From positions 930,001 through 994,000 of the forward strand of contig JAEHOE010000023.1 of NCBI GenBank assembly GCA_016858145.1: a stretch of DNA of 64,000 nt. Direction: 5' to 3'. The translations under genes were made by a program, and so were the position numbers. The stretch comes from Edaphochlamys debaryana (taxonomy: Eukaryota > Chlorophyta > Chlorophyceae > Chlamydomonadales). Below, one piece after another: positions 21,901 through 34,441 of this stretch. The notes beneath the pieces are model-generated. The model worked only from the letters and a program-made list of their open reading frames with translations. It was not told the origin of the DNA and did not search any database. Positions within the stretch are counted from its first letter, which is position 1; every line of letters begins with the position of its first letter.

Positions 21901-24900
21901 GTGGTTATGGTGCCGGCGCCTTTGTCCGCACACCCGCCGCCGCATGCCTCACACTCGGCCCACTCCCTGGAGCCGGTGTTTGAGGCAGATGCGGAGGGCC
22001 GGGACAGCGGCTCCCACGAGTCCTTCACGCCCGCCGAGGTGCCTGCACCCAGCGCCAATGCTGAGTCGTCAGTCAGGTAAGCACATGATGGAGCCAGGCT
22101 TGGTCCGCTGAGCACCGATGGGTTCAGGCTCTGGCAGGGAACGCCTAGGGGGCTCTGGGGAGCCGCAGCAGTCTCTTAGACGCGGTACCGTACTGCCTTG
22201 CGAAGTCATACTTACAAAGCCTGCCGCTCCTCTGACGCAGGAGGCGAACCAACAGCGGCTCTGGGGCTGCTCCCTCGGCGCCGCCCCCCGCTGCCCCCAG
22301 CACCGGCAGCCGGCAGGCGCCGGCCGGAACCACCCTCAGCCGCTCCAGCACCGGCTCTTTGGGCACCAGTGGCAGCACTCCCAGCGTCAGCATCACAATC
22401 ACGGATGCAGACATCGCCCGTTCCGGCGGCGTGGTGCCAGCTTTGCTGGAGGTTGTGAGGGAGCGGTTCCGAGCCAAGGGGTTCCAGAACCTGGCCCATG
22501 TTGCCGGCGGCGCGCCTGCACACTCGCCGACTGGTGGCGGTGGGGCCGATGGCGTCGCTGCTCCTGCGGCGCTGAGCGGGGACACCTTGGCGGAGCGGAT
22601 CCTTGCGCGGGTGGACACGTTCCACTCGGGTCGGAGAAAGGGCGCGGACGGGGAGGCGCTTGCGACAGCACTAGCCGCTGAGCACAGCGAAGACGGTGAG
22701 TTGCGAAGCGGGGCACAGGAGGGAAGCTCTTGCACTGGAAGGCATGTTACGGCTGCCCGAGTCACTCTGCGCTTGTTAGCAGAACGGTCGTGCCTGACAG
22801 CTTGCGGCCCTGTCTAGGGCGGGTCATGCCTGCCAAGTACTGAGCCCTGCCCTTGCATCTGCGGCCCGCAGGCACAGGCCCGACGCGAGAGGTGAGCGAC
22901 AGCGGTGGCGTGCCGGTTTTCCGTCGGGGCAACACGTTGACCGCCCTCGAGCGCTCAGCTGCTGCGGCCGCGGCCTCGCTCTACGGAACCGGCGCGGCGT
23001 CGCCATCCGGCGCGACGGCACCCCCGCCCGCAGCTGCTGCCATGTACCACGCCCACAACCATGCGGCACAACAGCACAAGGCAGCGGCTGCCAGCGCAGC
23101 CGCGGCTGCCGCTGCCGCGGCAGTGGCCTCCACCGGCAGCGATGGCGGCCTGAGGCCGACTGCAACGCCGCCCAGCCCAGCCCACAGCTCGCCGGACCAG
23201 GCGGCCCCACCTGCAGCTACGATCACAGCCGCCTTCGGCTGGTCCCGCTCGGGCCAGGCCACGTCACCACGTGGCAGCGCCATGGCATCCAGTGGAGCTT
23301 ACGGGGCAGACGCCACCACCACCGCTTCCGCAGCCACGCGTGCCCCTTCCACGCCCTCCGCCTCCGCCGCAGCTGGCACGCAGACCGTTGCCGCAACCAC
23401 TGCCACCGCCTCCGGGCCCGACCGCGCATCCGCAGTCGGCAGCGAGGTAGCGCCGAGCCCCTCCGCCGCTGTAAGCCTTGCCGCGGTGGCTGCCGCAGCC
23501 GCAGCCGCGGCTGCTGCCGCACGCGAGGAGCGCGCCACACAGACGCCTCCGCTGCCAACGCCAGCGTCTGGGGACGGCCTGCCGCCTCAGGGCGCGCTGG
23601 GCACCGCCCGCGATTTCTTCGCCTCCACCACGGCACCCCTGACGCCCCGCAGCGCCGCCGCCGCGCTGGCGGCTGCGGCCGACGACCGCGTGTTGCCGTC
23701 CGACCTGCCGCCAGTCAAGACCGCAGCCGACTATTTTGCAGGCTCAGCCTCACGTGCCACCATCAACACCTCAGCCATGGCCACTCCGCTGCCTGACGCA
23801 GGCGCCATCGGTGTCAGCACCCGCGGCCGCATGCCGCGGGAGCTGTCCGGCTTGGGCCCCGGCGCGCGGGCGGGCCAGCGGCAGTCGAGCACCGGGCGCA
23901 CGAGCAGCAGCGCGCTCGCCACGCCCGGCGGTGCCTCGGCCGGCGGCCTGGCGGGGCGGCCTGGCAGCGCGGCGCGGCGCGTGAGCGCTGCTGGGGGCCG
24001 TGTGGTGATCGACGACGAGCCGGTAGACCTCGCCACCTACTCCTCCTCTCGGACGCTAAACTATTTCAACCGTCGCCCCAGCGCTGGCGTCTCCCCCGCG
24101 CCGGCTTCGGCCGTAGCGGCAGCGTCTGGCGCGCCGTCGCCCGCCTACCAGGCGCCCTCACACATGCACCAGCACACCCACTCAGCGCCGGGCTACACCG
24201 CCGCCGCAGCTGCGGCTGCGCTGGGCTGGGGGCTGGGGCCTGAGGGCCGGCCGCTAACCAGGGAGATGTTGATGCACCTGGCCAGCCTGGCGCCCCCGCC
24301 GGCGCGGCACCCGTTTGAGACGACCACGGATGAGGAGCGGGAGGAGGCCGCGCGGAGGGCGCGCAGGCGTGCGCGGCGCAGCCGCGGAAGTCCTTCCCGG
24401 CAATCGACAGGTGCGCAACGCTGTCGACTGTGGGGTACGGCTGGGTTCGGTACTTGACGGCATCAAGTTCGCTGGTGGCAGATGTTGTACCTAGACCGGC
24501 GACGGCACTTGTTGTTGCCCTCTCAACTTCTCACCTGTGCCGCCCAGGTCTCGACGATGATGAGGTGCCAGCAGCAGCGGCCTCTCCCTCCCCGCCGCGT
24601 GTCTCCTATGGCGGCGTCCTCCCAGCCGGCCCCGGCACGCGCGGCCCTCAGCCGCGAGCGCCCCCTGCCGTCGGCATGGCCTCCGTCCCGCCTGTGCCCT
24701 GGCCCCGGGCCGCTGCTGCCGCGGCCTCAGCCGTATCTCCCGCCGATGCGGCCTCAGCCGGGGCCCAGTCAGCCCACGGGCATGCACGCTTCGACGATGA
24801 GCGCCTGCCAGTGAACGCCGCCTCGCGGGGCCGCCTGCCACGTCAGCTGGCGGCGATCATGGCGGAGGCCCTTCCGTCCGAGGGCGGAGCTCAGGCGGTT

Positions 24901-27900
24901 GAGGTGGAGTCCCCTGCCATTGCTGCGGCGCCCGGCGACTCGATCCCCGTACCGCCGCTGTCGCTTGACGCACCGGACATGCCCGAGCCTGGCGGAGGCG
25001 ACGGCGCCAGCGTGGCAGCCGCGGTTGCGGCGGCCTTCAACCACACCACCAGCTTTGGGGCCGCCAGCAGCGCTCTGTCGCAGCTCCCGCACGACACGTA
25101 CTTCGTCCCGTCACGTGGCTGGCCTGCCGCCGAGGAGGGTGTCACGACTGCTGGCGTGCCCGCAGGCCGCCGCTCTGGGGCCCAGCTGTCGGGAGCCGCG
25201 GCTGCCTCCGGTCCCGGTCCTGCAAGCGGCAGCAGCCAGCGGGCCGGCCCTGGCATGGGCGTGGCTTCAGTACCGCCGGCGCGGCGCCGCGACCTGGCTG
25301 CCGCCAGCGCCGGGGCCGACAGCGACGCCCAGGCCCCACCGGTCCTGCGCGGCGGCATGCGGAGTACGACAACCGTCACAACCGCCACCAGCTGGACGAG
25401 CAGCAGCGACGAGGACGAGCGCTACGGCGCTAGGCCTGACTCAGCCGGGGCCGGGGCCTCGAGCTCCCCCGCCCGGCCCGCCGCCGCCACCGCTGCGGCC
25501 AGGGCGCAGCGACGCGTCTCCACCAGCCGTGCGGCACTGGCCCCGGCTCTGGTCCCTGCCATCACCTCTGCTGCCATCAAGGCCGCGGACACGTCTCGCT
25601 CCAACAGCGGGAGGGCCAGGGGCCGCAGCGGCAACGCCCCTGGCGGCGGCGGCGCTCCGCGGCGTCGAGCGCCGTACTGGGCTGATGAGGATTTGAGCGG
25701 CATGGATGCGGAGGACCCAGATGCCGCAGTACAGGTACGGTACGGCAAGGGATCTCTCGTGGCTCTAGCAGGCTTGTGCAGTCCAGGATCAGTCCTTTGT
25801 CCGTTAAACCCCTCACAAGGTGCTGCGGACTTACCTGCTTTTCGGTACTCCCCCGCCTCTCAGGACCTCGAGCCCGCGGACCCGGACGCACTAGACCTAG
25901 ACGGCGAGCGGTCGGCCCTGTCCGTATCGCGCGGGGCCCTGAGCCCCTCCTCGGCCTCCGCCAGCGTGCTGTCTCAGCGGCGGTACGTGGCAGCGGCACG
26001 GGCGCACCGCAGCGTGTCGGAGGCGAACAGCGCCAAGCGGCTCAGCGCCAGCGCGGGCCTGGCCCTGGATGAGGAGGACGAAGACGAGGATGCGGTGGAG
26101 GAGGGCGGCGAGGAGGGCGCGGAGCAGCGGCCAGGGGGGCCGGCGCAGGCGCCGTCACGGCCCGGGCGGGGCCCGGGTGGGGATGGGTATGGGGAGGAGC
26201 GCGAGCGTGCCGCCACCCGGCCTGCCCTCCGGACCACTGCACGGGATGGCCAGGCGGAGGCAGGCGGTCTGGCGGCAAACCAGCGGCGCCCGGCGTCGGC
26301 CCGCGTGCGGGCGGTTCGCACCGCAGATGAGGACGTGCGCACTAGCTCCACTCGCGCCGTGGCGTCGTCTGATGAGGAAGACGAGAGCGACCACGCTCCC
26401 ACAGGTGCCGCTGGGGCAAGGGGGCAGGCGACCCGCGCAGCTCCCGCCGCTGTTCAGCCCCCGGCGCGGGGCAGCGGCAGCGGCCGCACTCCCCGCAGGA
26501 GCGGCGAGGAGGCCCTGGAACCGTCGGGTGACGGTGGGGACGGAGAGCCGGAGACCGGCGAGCTGACGCCCACGGACCCGCGTATCCGCCAGTCGCTGCA
26601 GCGCCTCCTGGACCTCCGCGCTGCCGCTCACGCCACCTCCGGCAGTGGCGACGGAGCGCATGAGGTTTCCCGGCCGCCCACGCCCTCCGCCAACCAGCCC
26701 GCGGATGACTCGGCCGCCGCCGCCAGGCCGCACCGCGCCGACTCCTCCGACCGCGCCTCCCGCTCCCCCTCCGTCACCGCCACTGCCGGCGGCACCACCG
26801 AGGCCGACACCGCCGACCGCAACGCCGTGTTGCTCCGGTACAGCCGCGCCCACCCCCACGACCCAGATCGGTCCCGCCTCTTAGACCACGCCGCCTTCCC
26901 CTCAGCAGACAGCGCCCAACGGCGGCGGCCGGGCCCGCTGGCGCCGCCGGAGGCGGCTCCGCGGCTCCGCAACGGCGGCACGGTCAGCGACGACGACCGC
27001 CCGCCCGAGGACCCGTACGAGCTCGTCTCTCCCAAGTTCACACAGGACATGGCCGAGGAGGAGTACGGCTGGGACGCCGCCACGGGCGATGCTGACGTGG
27101 ACGCCATCACCTCGCCACGTGGCCGCCGTACGCCGGTCAGCGCGCAGCGCCGTCCCAAGCCACGGAGCTCGGCGCGACCGGCGCATGCGCTGCCCTTTGA
27201 CCCCTCCGAGGTGCCCACCGAGGGGGTGGAGGGGCCGAGCGCGAGCTACACGCGAGACCTGGAGCAGCAGGACCTGGAGGAGGTGGTGGGGCAGCTCGCC
27301 GGCGGGCTGGCATCGACGGAAGCTTCCGCGGCGCTTCACCCGGCCCAGGCCGAGCTGTCCTTCTCGGTGTCGGCGGCGCGAGCGCCGGAGACCGGCGTGG
27401 TGGGGGTCGTGGCGGCTCCGGTGTCGCTGCAGGCGAGGCCGGCCAGCGCAAGTGCGCCCGGCGCACGCACCACGGCCGCCTCCGCTGTCGCCGCGGCGCT
27501 GGCGTCGCCTGCGTCTAGCCCTCCCAAGCCGGTCACGCAGCTGCGAAGCCACACCGTCGGCGGCCTCACCACGACCGCGCCGCCGCGGGCGCCGCTGCCC
27601 GTGCCTGAGTCGGCGCCAGCAGGCGAAGCCGCCGAGGGCGGCTCCCTGACAGCCACAGCCCTGACTTCGGACCCCTTTAACGCAGCCCTGGCGAACCTCA
27701 TGGCGAGCCTCGGCCCCATCCGCCGCCCCGGCAGCGTCTCCGCTGCGGCGAGCTCCCAGGCCCCTTCCACGCCCAGCGTCGCAACACAGACCAGCCTCGG
27801 CGGCGTGCCCTCCGCCGCAACGGCCGTGGCTGCCGCCCTAGCGGCCAGCGCCGGCTCGCCTAGCTCCCACATCGCCACGCAGACCAGCGTCAGCCTTGGA

Positions 27901-29875
27901 CGCAACCACACAGCCATCTCCACCCCCGCCTCCACCTCTGCATCCGAATCAGACCCAACCGTCTACCTCCAGCAGCTGCACCAGCTGCAGTCCATTCTGC
28001 AGCAGCGGCACCAGGACGAGGCGGAGCAGGACAGGGCCCGCCTGGCGGCGGCCGTGGCGGCGTCCGCCGGCGGCAGCCGCCCGCGCAGCCCCGAGCCGGA
28101 CGCAGAGCTCCGGCGGCTGCTGCTCTCGGCCTGGAGCCGCTGGTACCTCCGCCGCAGCGTCGGCGGCGGCGGCGGCAGCCTCGGCGGCGCTGAGCTGGCG
28201 GGGGCGCCGCTGTACGCCGACGCTCAGGTGGCGGCGGCGGCACGGGCCAGGCTGCAGGCGGCGGCGGAGGGCAGTGACGCGTGGGACGTGCGCGAGTCGT
28301 CTCCCGGTATGCAGGTCAGTCAGGCGGGGGCTGGGTCTGGCTGCTGCGTTCGGTGCAGCCACTGCTTTCGTGGGCACTCGTCCTGTCTGGCGGCACCGGC
28401 AAAGACATCACACCCCGCCCTCGCCCCCACGTCCACAGGCCGCTGCGGATGCCAGCCGCCTTCACGTGACCTTCACGCGCTGGCTGGGCCGGGCCCGCGC
28501 CTCCCGGGCCGGCGTCTACTCCGCCAGCGCCCCGGGCTCCGCGCCGTCGCTAGCCAGGCTTCGCACCGGCCAGGAGTCCCCGCTGTCGCCCCGGTCTGCG
28601 ACCTCGCCGGCCCACGCCCGCCCCACGCCGGGCGCAGCCCTGGCATCGCTTGGGAACACCAACATCGCCCCGCCCTACCCGACATCGCCTCGCACCGTGG
28701 CCTCAGCGGGAGGCACCGATGGGGCGGGGCCCCGTGCCTCTGCACCCGCCGCGTCTCCGCTCTCCAACGGCACTGGCGTGGGTGCGCAGCAGCCCTACCG
28801 TTATGGCTCCAGCCCCGGCGGCGCCCAGGCAAGCCGGCCGCAGCCGGGCCCCTCCTCGGGCGGCGGCTCTGCCGCCACGGCCCCGGCGGTGGGGACCACC
28901 TGGCCTCCGGCCCTCCGGACCGTCCCGTCACCCGCACCCCAGCCGCAGCCATACCCGGCGGCGGCATACCAGCCGGGCTCGCTCCTTGCTGCCGCCGGCA
29001 TCACCAGTGCCGCGATGGGCATGGCCCCAATGGGCAGCGGCGCGTCTCCCGCGTCCCATGCCGGCTCCACGCCGACCGTCTCCCGGCCCAGCGGCATCCG
29101 CCAGGTGTTCGCGCCCTCCCCGCAGCAGCCCCAGCGGCTGCAGTCCGGCACGCCCTCCGCGGCAGGCCGAGGCCGCGGCAGCAGCGGTGGCGGTACTAGC
29201 GGCAGCGGCGGTGGCGCAGGCGGCGACTTGGAGAGCTTTATCGCACGGCAGCTTCTGGACGGGCTGGGGGCGAGCGGGGCCGCGGGCGAAGGGGCCTTCC
29301 TGGCGGGGCTACACGCAGCCAGCGGCGGGGCCTTCCTAGTATCTGGCTCCTCCCCGATGGCACGAGGCGCAGCAGCCACGGACGGAGGGCAGCACGCCAG
29401 CGCGGGCCGACCCCGCCAGGCCACGTCAGCAGCCGGTACCGGAATGGGGGTGGGGGTGGGTGGGGGTGTTGCTGGGAGTCCGGCGCCAGCGCCGGCACGC
29501 AGTGTGGGCACGGGCTTGGTGGGGAGTGGGGGTGGCGGTGGGGGCAGCATCCTGACGGGCAGGCCGTTGCTGGCTCAGGCCGTGGTGCAGGCACAGGGTC
29601 CGGCAGGGCCGGGTCTGCTGGGAAGGACCACGCCGGCTAGCCCTCGAGCGGGCCTGGCGGGGGCGGCGTCCGCTAGCGGCGGCAGCAACGCCCTCGGCTC
29701 GGGTGCAGGGTCTGTGTTTTACGGCTCGCCGCGGCCAGCTACGGCGGGAGTCTCCACGCGCCCCGCTTCGCCGTCTCTTGTACGGGGAAGCGCGGCTGGC
29801 CGGGACAACATTGCGGCGCCGCCGCCGTCCGGCAACCTCAACCTTGCGTACTATGGGGCATTAGGGCGGAGGTGA
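18955..29875 (+). CDS. Giant low-complexity protein, 3396 residues, unknown function
   Basis: Six exons: 18955-22076, 22241-22695, 22872-24410, 24548-25734, 25864-28314 and 28439-29875. Phases 2, 1, 1, 0 and 0 all agree, giving 3396 residues. Almost all of it is Ala/Ser/Pro/Gly-rich and looks disordered. Islands with helical character are AGIKDKMAQLQSRLEGCVAN near the N-terminus, VVPALLEVVRERFRAKG around residue 1110, and YLQQLHQLQSILQQRHQD, then LLLSAWSRWYLRR, in exon 5. There are tandem motifs GFMPPxxxx (three copies around residues 530-600) and ATQTSLGG/ATQTSVSLG in exon 5, plus acidic patches such as DDDDDEGSLEGEDEDDDED. No catalytic domain was seen. It could be a scaffold, centrosomal or nuclear protein, but nothing in the sequence decides. 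Intron 4 (25735-25863) is 129 bases and open in frame. Confidence 0.8.
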
Positions 29876-31118
29876 TCTGGTCTTGAGCGGTGCTGTTGGG
29901 TGATCAAGTGAACTTGGCTATCTAAATTCATTGCACTGACTAGTCCGAGGCTCCGGGCATGAGCCAGCAGAGTGCCGAGATGCGGCAACGCTTGCGCGGC
30001 GGTAAAGTCTCATGTGTAGAAGCACTGGGCTTAGGCCGTGGTGTGTGGCAAGGCGGTGACCAGACGAGTCATGGGTAGGGGGCCATCGAGAAGGTTAGTA
30101 CTGAGCATGCGACGGATACCAATGGTATACGAGGGTGGATACTTTGGGCCTGGACGCCACTGCGAAGATACGGTACAGTGAAGTCCCCGCGAGCGTATGT
30201 CCCAGGGCGGGGTCATTGCAACGTGCAGCGAGCCGGGTCTCGGGAGGGTTAGCAAGGGGTGGAGGCACGTGCGATGAAACCCTCATATCCACAGTTATCC
30301 TGATGTGCTACTTGACCATGGCTTTGGAATAGGTTCCACGTCTTGGCGTTCCCAACTGGGGCCTCATACCCTTGTGTCTAGATAGGGCCTGATAGGGCAG
30401 GGTGCGAGTATGCTGAGCGTGCCACGCAAGGCTGAAGTTCCCGGTCTGCACATCTCCCCCGCACTGGCCACCATTTGGCTCCTGTAGAGTTTGCTCTGTT
30501 GTGCCGGCGCGGGCACGTTTTGCGCGGGCGACTAGGCGGGACGGCTCGACTTCGAAGCTTTGTCGGTGCGGCCGGCCGCACCTGCGCTGGTTCTGTCGAC
30601 CGAGCGCCCCACCCCAGCTTCAATTCTATGACGTTCAATACTACTTACTTTCCTAGAGACTAGCAAGACACCAACCCCGACCTTCTGTTGCTCATCGTGC
30701 GAACTTGGCTTGACCCACACGCTGTAGAGACCGGCCCTTCAAGCCCACTACCACCTCGAAGCGCTAGAGCTTTAGAACTAAATCTGGAGGCGCTTGCGCT
30801 CGGGTGCACCCCCAACTTGCGAAGTCCGCGGCCCCATAGTGCGCGGCGGGCAGGTCGAACCAGTATTTCCACTGCCTAGACAAACCCCAGCGACCAGCTG
30901 TGGGCTCGCAGCGTGGCGTCAGCGAGTCAAGCCAGCTAATCGCCATTCGTCCGAACCTTCGCGGCGAGGGTCGCGATGACGATAATGACGCACAGAGAAG
31001 TTCATCGACCAGCGGTGGCATGGCTTTCGGACTTACAGCGAGCAAAGGTGCGCCCGCATAAGGAGCATGCTCGAATGCCGTTCTGGCGCTGAGCACCTGT
31101 GGCGCTGGCCCTGCGCAG
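29876..31118. other. Intergenic region with 3' UTR and next promoter
   Basis: The region follows the large gene and precedes the coiled-coil gene. No splice-consistent exons were found. Long open frames seen on the minus strand further right mirror the coding strand of the next gene and were not accepted. No TGTAA was found after the stop. Confidence 0.5.
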
Positions 31119-34100
31119 ATGGAGGGCATGACGGGTACAAAGCCCAAAATCACGATACAGGTGCGGGCGGACGGGAGGGTTCGGGTGAGGGGTGGGGGAG
31201 GGTGGAGACGTGTCTGGACACACGGTCTGACGTGGCACGCAAGCACGGTGCCCAACCGCTGGGCCCGCTCACACCAGCGCTTGGCTCGCTTGAAGTGAGA
31301 CTTACCACAGCGATGGGCTGGCATGCCGGTTAGACCCGGGGTTGACTCACCCGAGCTTGAGAGCAGGGCGGCCGCCCCCACCAAACCCCCGAACCCCACG
31401 TAACCGACAGCGTTGCTTCGCGCCCACAGGACCTGATTGAAAAGGTCAATGACCCGAACGCCCCGGAGGCGGCGCTCATTCCCACCTCGCCTCGCTCCGT
31501 GGAGGCGTGCTTCCGGTTGGGCGTGGACCCCATCGAGCTGCAGTTCCACCCCATTGCTTTCTACAAGTACGCGGGCGACACGGATGAGATCGCGCGCCTG
31601 CGATACGAGAAGAACGAGCAGGTGTGTGGGGACCGCTCGGCGGCAGGGGCACATGGGATAGGGCAGCTCGCAAGGCGGGGATATCCAGAGCCTCAGGGGC
31701 AAAAACGGCGGCGGGAACGGCGGCGGCGACAGTAGGGGACTGCAGCGGCGACAGCAGGGGACGGCGGCGGCGGCAGCAGCGGCGACGGCGGCAACGGCGG
31801 CATGGTTCCTTCGCCACCGCCGCCGGCAACCTCTCAGCCTCCTGTCTTGCTTTCCCCTGCCCCTCAACCACCCACTCCGCCTCCGCTCCGCCCACAGGTG
31901 CGGCGTGAGCGCATCAAGTCGCTCATTGACCTCCGCAAGCGCCTGGTGGACGACGGCTGGACGGGCGAGCCGGGCCGACCCGCCACCAGCGGAGGCCCCA
32001 AGAAGCCCAACGCCAGCCTCGCGGCTTCCGCCGAACGCCCCGGCACCGCGACCATGGTTGAAAAAGAACGCCAGCGTCTGGACGTGCTGCGAAAGCGGCA
32101 GGAGCGCGAGATTTCGCAGATGCTCGCGCACGAGTCGCAGCGTCGCGAGCTCGCGGAGAAGCAGCAAAAGAAGGTTGATGAGCTGGAGTCGCGAGCGGCG
32201 GAGCTAGCTCGGCAAAAGGCCGAGAATGACCGGGAATGGATGGCCAAACAGCGCGAAATCGAGCTGCAGCGCGCTCGCGAGCAGCGCGAGCTGGAGCGCG
32301 AGGCCAAGCGCATGGCGGAGGAGCGGTACCGTCGCGAGCGGGAGGCGCAGCGGCAGAAGGAGGAGGAGGAGCGGCGGGCGAAGAAGGAGGCGTACGCGCG
32401 GTGAGGCGTGAGGCTTGTGCCGCGGGCTTATGCCGTGCCGTGTCGTGCTGTGCTGTGCTGTGGACCTCTTCGCTCACCGCAATTCCTCCAACCCACGCCA
32501 CCCCTCACCCCGCCCCGCCTCCCCTGCAATTCCGTAGCGAGCTGGAGCGGCGGCAGAAGACTCTGGAGGCTCGCGCCGAGACGGAGCGCATCCTGGCTGA
32601 CCAGGCGGAGCGCGTGCGGCAGCGCAAGCTGGCCATGGAGGCGGCGGACGCGGAGCGCGCCCGGCGCATGCAGCTTGAGGCGCAGGAGCGGCACGCGGCC
32701 AACATGGAGAAGCGCAAGAAGGCGCAGGAGCGCATCAGCAGTGAGCAGGGGGGCAGAGGGGAGGGGAGGGAATGGGAGGGGAGGGAATGGGAGGGGAGGG
32801 GAGGGGGGGAGTGCGGGATGGTGGGATGGCGCGGTGCAGGGTGGTGACTTGATGGCGGGGCCCCAGGCCGGATGGCTTCGAGGTAGGGCGCAAGCCAGAC
32901 AGTCACCCCACCCACCTTCCGCCCCCGCGCCCAACCCTTGTGCAGGCGCGCTTGCAATGAACAACGAGATCCTGCAGAAGAAGCGCGACGACTTCGAGCG
33001 CAAGGAGCGCGACGCGGAGCTGCGGCGGCAGGAGCTGGAGAAGCAGGAGCGGCAGGCCATGGAGATGAAGCGACAGCAGGAGCTGGACAAGGAGCGGGAG
33101 CGGCAGTACAAGTACCTGACGGCCATGGAGATGGAGGAGGGGCGGAAGAAGGTGCGGGGGGGCTGGCTGGGGGGCGCGAAGATGGAGGAGGGGGGGAAAA
33201 AGGGTGGGGGGTTGCACGGGGCCTGGGGGCAAGGGTCGTGCAGTGGGGGCGGAGGATGGAGAAGGGGCGGAAGGTGGGGGTTGAGCCTGAGGAGGTGCTG
33301 GGGGCTGGGGGCTGGGGCTGTGCTTGTGGTTTGACTACGAGGGGAGCGCCGCCGTGCCAGGAACGCTCCGTGGTGCAGTCTGCTGTGGGCTCATGATGAA
33401 CCCTCTTGTGCCCTGTCGCATCCCACCTTGCCCCATTCCTCCCCTTCCTTTCCTTCCCGCCAGGCCCTCCGTGACCGCGCCGAGGCCAAGGAGCGCGAGA
33501 TGGCAGAGATGGCCGCCATGCGCAAGCGCGAGCAGGACATCCGCCGCGTGGAGCGGGAGTTTGAGCTCAAGCGCCGCCTGGACCGGGTGGACGAGATCGG
33601 CAAGGTGGGGCGGCGGAGGGGGGGTGGAGGGCAGGGTGTGTGCAGGGGTGGCGGGGAAGGGAGTGGAGGGGTGGAGGGGAGGGCAGGGTGTGTGCAGGGG
33701 TGGCGGGGAAGGGGGTGGAGGGGTGGAGGGGAGGGCAGGGTGTGTGCAGGGGTGGCGGGGTAGGGGGTGGAGGGGTGGATGGGTGGGGGTGAAGTCGAAG
33801 CTAGGACGCCAGGACGCGGGGGCGTGGGGCACAGGGGAGTGAGCAAGACACCGACTCGCCCCTCCCCAAGCAATCGCCAGGCCGCGGGTTTCAAGCGGGC
33901 CCTGATCGCCTGTAAGCTTTCAGCCCTCTCCCTGCCACCCCGTCCCCAACCCCACCTCCCCCAACCCCAACCCCAACCCCAACCCCATCCCAACCCCAGG
34001 TGCACCTGTACCAGCGGCAGTCGCTGCTGGAGAAGATCATGGACGACTACGAGCGCACTCGCTCCATGATGCGCGAGCGGCAGAGCCTCATGCACGCGCG

Positions 34101-34441
34101 CAAGGAGGCCAACATGGCCGCCAGCATGCAGCGGCAGCAGGTGGGATGGGGCGGAGTGGGCGGGGGTGAGGACTGAGGAGGGGTTGGGGTCCATCAGCTC
34201 CACCGCACCGGCACACCCGCGCCACCCGGCACCCGGCAAGCGCGTCACGCACCCGCGCGCCACCCAGCAACCCGACTCTGCCCGAGCCTGACCCGGCCCC
34301 ACGTCCGCACGCCTCTCTTTCCCCCCCCCTCCCCCCCTCCCCCAGGTGGCCCAGGCCATGGAGGCGCTCAAATACAAGTCCATGGACCGAGGCTCCATGG
34401 GGGCCAGCCTGGAGCACAGGCCCTCCACGGCACGCGTATGA
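31119..34441 (+). CDS. Coiled-coil cilium/flagellum-associated-type protein
   Basis: Eight exons: 31119-31160, 31430-31621, 31898-32400, 32538-32740, 32946-33151, 33464-33604, 34000-34140 and 34346-34441. All phases agree and give 507 residues. The start is the first in-frame ATG (MEGMTGTKPKITIQ); a second ATG three codons on is possible. After a globular-looking N-terminus with SPRSVEACFRLGVDP, nearly the whole protein from about residue 90 to 480 is one charged coiled coil (Glu/Arg/Lys/Gln-rich, e.g. REREAQRQKEEEERRAKKE). The SPRSVEAC-RLG pattern before a coiled coil recalls CCDC177-like and algal flagellar-associated proteins, from memory only. A structural role on axonemal microtubules is inferred, supported weakly by the neighbouring STPG-repeat gene. 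The exon 4 acceptor (CGTAG) is the least certain boundary. Confidence 0.8.
33625..33785 (+). repeat. Minisatellite in coiled-coil gene intron, period about 52 bp
   Basis: GCAGGGTGTGTGCAGGGGTG starts near 33631, 33683 and 33735, followed each time by GCGGGGAAGG or a variant and GGAGGGGTGGA. There are three G-rich units directly after the donor of exon 33464-33604. Confidence 0.85.

Noticed and set aside
30764..32167. Minus-strand open frame of about 467 codons
   Set aside because: It overlaps the splice-verified coiled-coil gene on the other strand and spans its introns without splice logic. In GC-rich coding DNA long antisense frames are expected.
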